Shown piece by piece: positions 59,885 through 64,000 of a stretch of 64,000 nt of DNA; the first letter of the stretch is position 1, and each line of letters opens with the position of its first letter. This DNA is from Mycobacterium sp. E2733 (GTDB lineage: Bacteria; Actinomycetota; Actinomycetes; Mycobacteriales; Mycobacteriaceae). Location of the stretch: assembly GCF_001667585.1 (NCBI RefSeq), contig NZ_LZJZ01000135.1, positions 1 to 64,000 on the forward strand. Reading direction: 5' to 3'. Both the position numbers and the translations under genes were made by a program. The notes under the pieces are model-generated. The model was not told the origin of the DNA, did not search any database, and was given only the letters and a program-made list of their open reading frames with translations.

Positions 59885-61284
59885 GCACCGCTTCCCTCGT
59901 CAGCCAGCTCGTCGATTCGTTCAAGTCGGATGGGCGAATCGTCATCGTCGGCGCCTCACTGGCCGGGCTGCGCGCGGCTGAAACGTTACGGCAGAAGGGG
60001 TTTCGCGGCCCACTCACCATCATCGGTGACGAGCCCCACGAGCCCTACGACCGGCCGCCCCTGTCCAAGCAGGTCTTGAAGGGTTGGGTGCCCGCCGACC
60101 GCACGAAGCTGCCCCGCCTGCGACCCGTCGACGCGGACTGGCGGTTGGGGGTCGCGGCGGTGGGATTGGATCGGTCCAACCGCCAAGTATTGCTGGGCAA
60201 CGGCGAGAAGGTCGGCTACGACCGTCTGCTGATCGCCACCGGGACCAGGGCCCGCCCCTGGTTCAACCCGGAGGAGGCAGCCCTGACCGGATTGTTCACG
60301 GTGCGCACCTGCGACGACGCCGCGAGGTTGGCCGCCGCGCTGAAGGGCCGACCGCGCCGGGTCCTCATCGTCGGATCCGGTTTCGTCGGTTCCGAGATCG
60401 CCTCGGTGTGTCGGGACCTCGATTTGCCGGTGACGGTCGCCGAGCGCGGCAAGGCGCCGTTGGTCGGGGCGCTCGGCGGCGTGATCGGCGACATCGCCGC
60501 ACGGATGCAGATCGAGGCGGGTGTCGACCTGCGCACCGGCGTGGCGGTCGAAGGCCTCGACGGCGACGCCGACGGTCACGTCCGCGCGGCCCGCCTCTCG
60601 GACGGCACCGTGCTCGACGTCGACGTGGTGGTCGCCTCGCTGGGCTCGATCCGCAACGTGGAATGGTTGGACGGCGCGCAGCTGGCAAGTGGGTTTTGGG
60701 GCGTGGCGTGTGACGCCGGCTGCCGCGCGTTCGACATCAACGGCGTGGTGACCGATAACATCTTCGTCGCCGGGAACGTCGCGCGTGCTCCGCACGTGCT
60801 GTACGAATACCAGTTCATGTCCCAAGAACATTGGGACAACGCGGTTTTCGGCGCTGAGGTGGCGGCCAACAATATGATCAGCCTGGAGCTGGGGCGCCGG
60901 CCGCACCTGCCGCTGCCGTCGTTCTGGTCTGGTCAGTTCGGTGTCAACATCAAGAGCGTCGGAGTGTGCTCCTTCGGCGACGAGATCGTCTTCACCCAGG
61001 GTTCGATTACGGAACGCCGCTTCGCGGCCGCCTACGGCTACCGGGGCCGAATCGTGGGGGCGGTGACGTTCAACCACGGCAAATGGTTGCCGTACTACGC
61101 CTCGCTCATCGAGCGGTCGGCGCCATTCCCGCCGCCCCCGCCGGGATACGACCGGCCGGTCATCTTCGAGCCCATGCCGGCCCGGTTCCCCGATCCGCGT
61201 GAACCGACCGCCATGCCGGACGTGGTGCTGACCGGACACGACCCGACCTCGCGTGGCGCCGAATTCCGGCCGCGGATCAGGTGA
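59881..61284 (+). CDS. NAD(P)H-dependent ferredoxin reductase (FAD)
   Basis: 467 residues, GTG start. FAD-binding motif IVIVGASLAGLRAAETL with EPYDRPPLSK, NAD(P)-binding motif VLIVGSGFVGSEIASV, and C-terminal FAD motif NIFVAGNVARAPH. This is the putidaredoxin-reductase/rubredoxin-reductase fold, extended at the C-terminus by a Pro-rich tail (FPPPPPGYDRPVIF) of about 60 residues. It overlaps the ferredoxin stop by GTGA and is 15 bp before the P450 gene, so all three form one operon. Confidence 0.92.
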   Translation: MSTASLVSQLVDSFKSDGRIVIVGASLAGLRAAETLRQKGFRGPLTIIGDEPHEPYDRPPLSKQVLKGWVPADRTKLPRLRPVDADWRLGVAAVGLDRSNRQVLLGNGEKVGYDRLLIATGTRARPWFNPEEAALTGLFTVRTCDDAARLAAALKGRPRRVLIVGSGFVGSEIASVCRDLDLPVTVAERGKAPLVGALGGVIGDIAARMQIEAGVDLRTGVAVEGLDGDADGHVRAARLSDGTVLDVDVVVASLGSIRNVEWLDGAQLASGFWGVACDAGCRAFDINGVVTDNIFVAGNVARAPHVLYEYQFMSQEHWDNAVFGAEVAANNMISLELGRRPHLPLPSFWSGQFGVNIKSVGVCSFGDEIVFTQGSITERRFAAAYGYRGRIVGAVTFNHGKWLPYYASLIERSAPFPPPPPGYDRPVIFEPMPARFPDPREPTAMPDVVLTGHDPTSRGAEFRPRIR

Positions 61285-61299
61285 CGGTAGGAGACGACG

Positions 61300-62568
61300 A
61301 TGGACCCCGCAACCGCCTGGGCCGAAGCGATGAAGTTCGGGAACCGCCCGAACCCCTACCCGTATTTCGCGGAGCTGCGCAAGACGCCGGTGGCCAAGGT
61401 GGCCGACAAGACCTACGTCGTCACCGGCTATCAAGAACTGCTGGCCCTCGCCCACGACCCGCGGGTCAGCTCCGACATCAGCCGAAGCCCGGCCGGCCTC
61501 GGCGGCGACAAACGCGAACCAGAACCAGGTGGCGAGCACATGAAGGCCTACGGGCGCGAGGCCAGCATCATCGTCTCCGACCCGCCCGACCACGACCGGG
61601 CCCGCCGGCAGGTGATGCGCCACTTCGGGCCGCCGCACTCCCCCGGCCTGATCCCCAGCATGGAACCGTTCGTCGTGGGGCTGGCCGGTGGCCTGCTCGA
61701 CAAGGTCAAAGCCCGGGGCGGAAACCGCTTGGACGTCGTGGAGGACTTCGCCTACCCGATCCCCGTCGCGGTCATCTGCAAGATCCTCGGCGTGCCGGTC
61801 GAAGACGAGCCGATGTTTCACGCGTGGATCTTCGACTTCATGATGGGCACCGATCTGGGCCCGGAGGGCGTCACCGACGAGGGACGCGCCCTGGCCGAGA
61901 AGGGCCGCGCCAGCACCGCGGCGTTGCTGGACTATCTCGGCGGCTTGGTAGAGAGGTACGCCAAGTCCCCCGGCGACGGACTGCTGTCCAAGTTGCTGCA
62001 CGACGAGGGACCTGACGGGCCCATGTCGATCAAGGAGGCGACGTCCAACGCGATGCTGTTGCTGGTCGCTGGCCACGACTCCACGGTCAACACCATCACC
62101 AACTGCGTGATGACATTGCTGCGCAATCCGGGTTCGTGGGATCTGGTGCGCGACCGCCCGGAGCTGATCCCGCGCACGATCGAAGAAGTGCAGCGGCTGC
62201 AGTCAGCGGTGCAATTCTTCCCCAGCCGCAGCGCCACCGCCGACATCGAGGTGGGCGGGACGGTGATCCCGGCGGGGTCCGCTGTGCACCTCATCTACGC
62301 GGCGGCCAATCGGGATCCGCGCCGGTTCGACAGTCCCGATCGCTTCGACCCGCTGCGCGAAGACAATGAGCACTTCGGTTGGGGCAGTGGCATCCACACG
62401 TGCATGGGTGGGCCGCTGGCGCGCCTGGAGGTCAACCTGGCGCTCGAGACCTTTGTACGGCGCGTCGATTCTCCGGAATTGGTGGTCGACCCGCCGCCGT
62501 ATCGGCACAATCAGGTGTTCCGCGGGCCGCGCCATCTCTGGGTGGATTTTGGGGCGATCGTCGATTGA
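61300..62568 (+). CDS. Cytochrome P450
   Basis: 422 residues. Heme-binding loop WGSGIHTCMGGPLARLE with the thiolate Cys at about residue 368. The I-helix reads LLVAGHDSTVNTI (about 253-265), where Ser-Thr replaces the usual Thr-Thr next to the acid, and the K-helix ExxR is in IEEVQRLQ. It is soluble, class I, and is fed by the two upstream genes. Substrate unknown; mycobacterial P450s with dedicated partners often act on sterols, fatty acids or terpenes. The CYP family cannot be assigned without a search. Confidence 0.94.
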   Translation: MDPATAWAEAMKFGNRPNPYPYFAELRKTPVAKVADKTYVVTGYQELLALAHDPRVSSDISRSPAGLGGDKREPEPGGEHMKAYGREASIIVSDPPDHDRARRQVMRHFGPPHSPGLIPSMEPFVVGLAGGLLDKVKARGGNRLDVVEDFAYPIPVAVICKILGVPVEDEPMFHAWIFDFMMGTDLGPEGVTDEGRALAEKGRASTAALLDYLGGLVERYAKSPGDGLLSKLLHDEGPDGPMSIKEATSNAMLLLVAGHDSTVNTITNCVMTLLRNPGSWDLVRDRPELIPRTIEEVQRLQSAVQFFPSRSATADIEVGGTVIPAGSAVHLIYAAANRDPRRFDSPDRFDPLREDNEHFGWGSGIHTCMGGPLARLEVNLALETFVRRVDSPELVVDPPPYRHNQVFRGPRHLWVDFGAIVD

Positions 62569-62573
62569 TCCGC

Positions 62574-63419
62574 TTACCGGCCGATGGTGACCCGGTCACC
62601 CAGGCGGATGACGCCTTGCGTCACCACCGCGAGATACGCGCCCGCGCACGGTTGTGGGCCGTGGCCACCTGTGTCCCAACGATTTTCGGCTGCCGGTGTG
62701 CGAAGTGCCTGCGGGGCGCGCGGCAGTGGGCCGTGCTCGAGGGTGGGTACGACGCACCGTGACGTGGCAGTCAGGACCCGCAGCCGCGCGTCGCCGACGG
62801 CGATTTCCCGACCGATCCAATCGTTTTCGGCGTAGGGCGGGTAGTCCGGCGGGGTCGCGATCACCAGGTTCGGTCGGTACCGCAGCGCCTCGACGCCGAT
62901 GTGCTCGAGCGTGGCGGTGGTGATCGCGTGCAGTGGGGCCTCGTCGGTGAATGCGTCGCCCGGGGTCGCCTGCGCGATCTTCAGGATGCGGCCGTCGACC
63001 TCGGCGTCCAAGCCCAGCTCGAGCAGCTTCTCCGGGTCCGGACGCACCAGCGTGGCGCCCTCTGGGCGCTGGGCGACCAGTCGGACCGGCCGGCCCGTCA
63101 GCCGGGAAAGCAGGTCGTCGATGCCGGGGTCGTCGGCCGTCACACTGGTGCCGTCGGGCAGCCCGATGTTCACACGTCCGGCGTCTGCGTTGGCGGTGCA
63201 CTTCAATAGGCCGCGCCACAACCGGGCGTTCTTGGCGCTGGCTACATGCCCGGTGGCGGCGTCGAGCAACGCCAGCCGCCGGTCGCCTTCGGCGCCGTGC
63301 TCGTCGACGAACAGGCTGAGCACGGCTTCGCCGAGCATCGACTTCACCGGGTAGCGGAGCAGGCTGTGCACCTGCATGTCCACCGCGGCGGAACCTGATA
63401 AGGCCGTCGAATCGTCCAC
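62574..63419 (-). CDS. MOSC domain protein
   Basis: 281 residues. N-terminal MOSC beta-barrel (VHSLLRYPVKSMLGEAV, EGDRRLALLD) and MOSC domain with the conserved Cys in LTATSRCVVPTL, preceded by YRPNLVIATP. MOSC proteins handle sulfur or molybdenum cofactor, and some reduce N-hydroxylated compounds. It is convergent with the P450 gene, 5 bp apart. No molybdopterin gene is nearby. Confidence 0.9.
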   Translation of the reverse strand: MDDSTALSGSAAVDMQVHSLLRYPVKSMLGEAVLSLFVDEHGAEGDRRLALLDAATGHVASAKNARLWRGLLKCTANADAGRVNIGLPDGTSVTADDPGIDDLLSRLTGRPVRLVAQRPEGATLVRPDPEKLLELGLDAEVDGRILKIAQATPGDAFTDEAPLHAITTATLEHIGVEALRYRPNLVIATPPDYPPYAENDWIGREIAVGDARLRVLTATSRCVVPTLEHGPLPRAPQALRTPAAENRWDTGGHGPQPCAGAYLAVVTQGVIRLGDRVTIGR

Positions 63420-63508
63420 TGCCCATCCCCACTCGGCGAGACCGCACGAACTATCCCGCTCAGCGTATGCGGGAGGGGCGTTGAAACCGGCCGTGGGTCA
63501 GGAAGCGA

Positions 63509-63832
63509 TCAGCCCGGGCAGTAGCTCGATTCCGCCGCACTGACCCAGCCGGTCATGTCCGCGAACGAGAAGCCTTTCGAGCTCATGTTGGAGTGCAGAT
63601 CGGCGGCGATCGCATCCGGTGTTTTGCCGGCCATCCGGTCGGCGCAGACAGCATGCCCCATTGCGATCATGTCGGAGTCACTCCCCGACGGCCAGGTGAA
63701 TCCCAGGTTGTGCAGCTTTGCGATGTATGCGTCGTCCGTGCTGTCGGCCGCGGCAATAGCAGCGGTTGCGGTGAGGGCAGCGCCAACTACGACGGGAATG
63801 GTCACTTTGGCCAGCCAACGCGATGCATCCAT
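63509..63832 (-). CDS. DUF732 small secreted protein
   Basis: 107 residues. Signal peptide MDASRWLAKVTIPVVVGAALT... cleaved near AAADS (about residue 29). The DUF732 domain reads DDAYIAKLHNLGFTWPSGSD, HAVCADRMAGKTPDAIAADL and AAESSYCPG, with two cysteines for one disulfide. AAGAAGGG precedes the ATG, and TATATA at about 63875-63880 on the upstream side could be part of the -10 region. A longer relative is at 36816. Function unknown. Confidence 0.88.
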   Translation of the reverse strand: MDASRWLAKVTIPVVVGAALTATAAIAAADSTDDAYIAKLHNLGFTWPSGSDSDMIAMGHAVCADRMAGKTPDAIAADLHSNMSSKGFSFADMTGWVSAAESSYCPG

Positions 63833-64000
63833 TTCGTGCCCTTCTTTTCTTGTCGGTGCCGAGGGTGGGGTCAGTATATAAGTGGGGAGATGCCGGAAAT
63901 ATTAAAACTAAGGAAATTGCTGTGGCCGGTTGGGGCCGGCTCCCCGTAGCCGCGGGAATCACTTTTCTGGCACCCCGGCGCGGGTATTGGTCGCTGCGGC

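Noticed and set aside
59986..62076. 696-codon minus-strand frame
   Set aside because: Antisense shadow across the ferredoxin reductase and P450 genes; no recognisable domain, while the plus strand has clear FAD, NAD and heme motifs.
1..64000. CRISPR arrays, tRNA/rRNA genes, intact insertion sequences, prophage
   Set aside because: Looked for spaced direct repeats, tRNA-like cloverleaf sequences with CCA-type ends, transposase or integrase motifs; none seen.

Overview
The window is high-GC chromosomal DNA from a mycobacterium. Diagnostic content includes an mce operon, MmpS/MmpL, a PPE gene, a cutinase, small DUF732 secreted proteins, a close FabG3 (Rv2002-type) homologue, and dense coding with GTG/TTG starts. 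The PPE gene and overall style favour a slow-growing non-tuberculous species, but that is inference. No rRNA, tRNA, CRISPR array, intact insertion sequence or prophage was seen.

Layout. 1-5.6 kb: the 5' part of an mce operon of the mce1/mce2 clade (yrbEA-yrbEB-mceA-mceB-mceC, minus strand), preceded by a TetR gene with candidate operators on both sides. 5.7-14.7 kb: metabolic genes (acyltransferase-3 membrane protein, aldo/keto reductase, epimerase, NTF2-like protein, thioesterase, acyl-CoA dehydrogenase, hotdog-like protein, FabG3). 14.7-19 kb: a tetR-mmpS-mmpL unit with matching inverted repeats before tetR and before mmpS. 19-21.6 kb: divergent HSL-type lipase and aldehyde dehydrogenase. 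21.6-34 kb is the most accessory-looking part: an 820-bp gene-poor stretch with two copies of a long palindrome, a short secreted protein with a paralogue 9 kb away, a chloroperoxidase remnant, a GGDEF-EAL protein, a frameshifted PPE gene, a TetR/methyltransferase/micro-lipoprotein cluster sharing TTTCAA-N6-TTGAAA sites, a histidine-rich protein, and a DUF1772/DUF4267 pair behind a doubly palindromic promoter.

34-47.8 kb: a second GGDEF-EAL protein, secreted DUF732 and FKBP proteins, an epoxide-hydrolase-like protein, heme oxygenase, a BBE-type flavin oxidase, a GAP-family membrane protein, two methyltransferases, an orphan M42 peptidase, two lipoproteins and a CitE-like lyase. 47.8-59.6 kb: glucose-6-phosphate dehydrogenase, a class A flavin monooxygenase, HrpA helicase, enoyl-CoA hydratase, cutinase, a pair of coiled-coil/CsbD stress-type proteins, and several small proteins. 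One of these is a DUF6480 protein whose N-terminus has been changed by a 26-bp tandem duplication. 59.7-62.6 kb: a complete three-gene cytochrome P450 system (3Fe-4S ferredoxin, ferredoxin reductase, P450). The window closes with a MOSC protein and a second DUF732 protein.

The clearest functional units are the Mce transporter operon, the MmpS-MmpL exporter with its repressor, the P450 electron-transfer operon, and the small TetR-centred regulon at 27.9-30.1 kb. All function calls come from reading translations and motifs; no database search was run.
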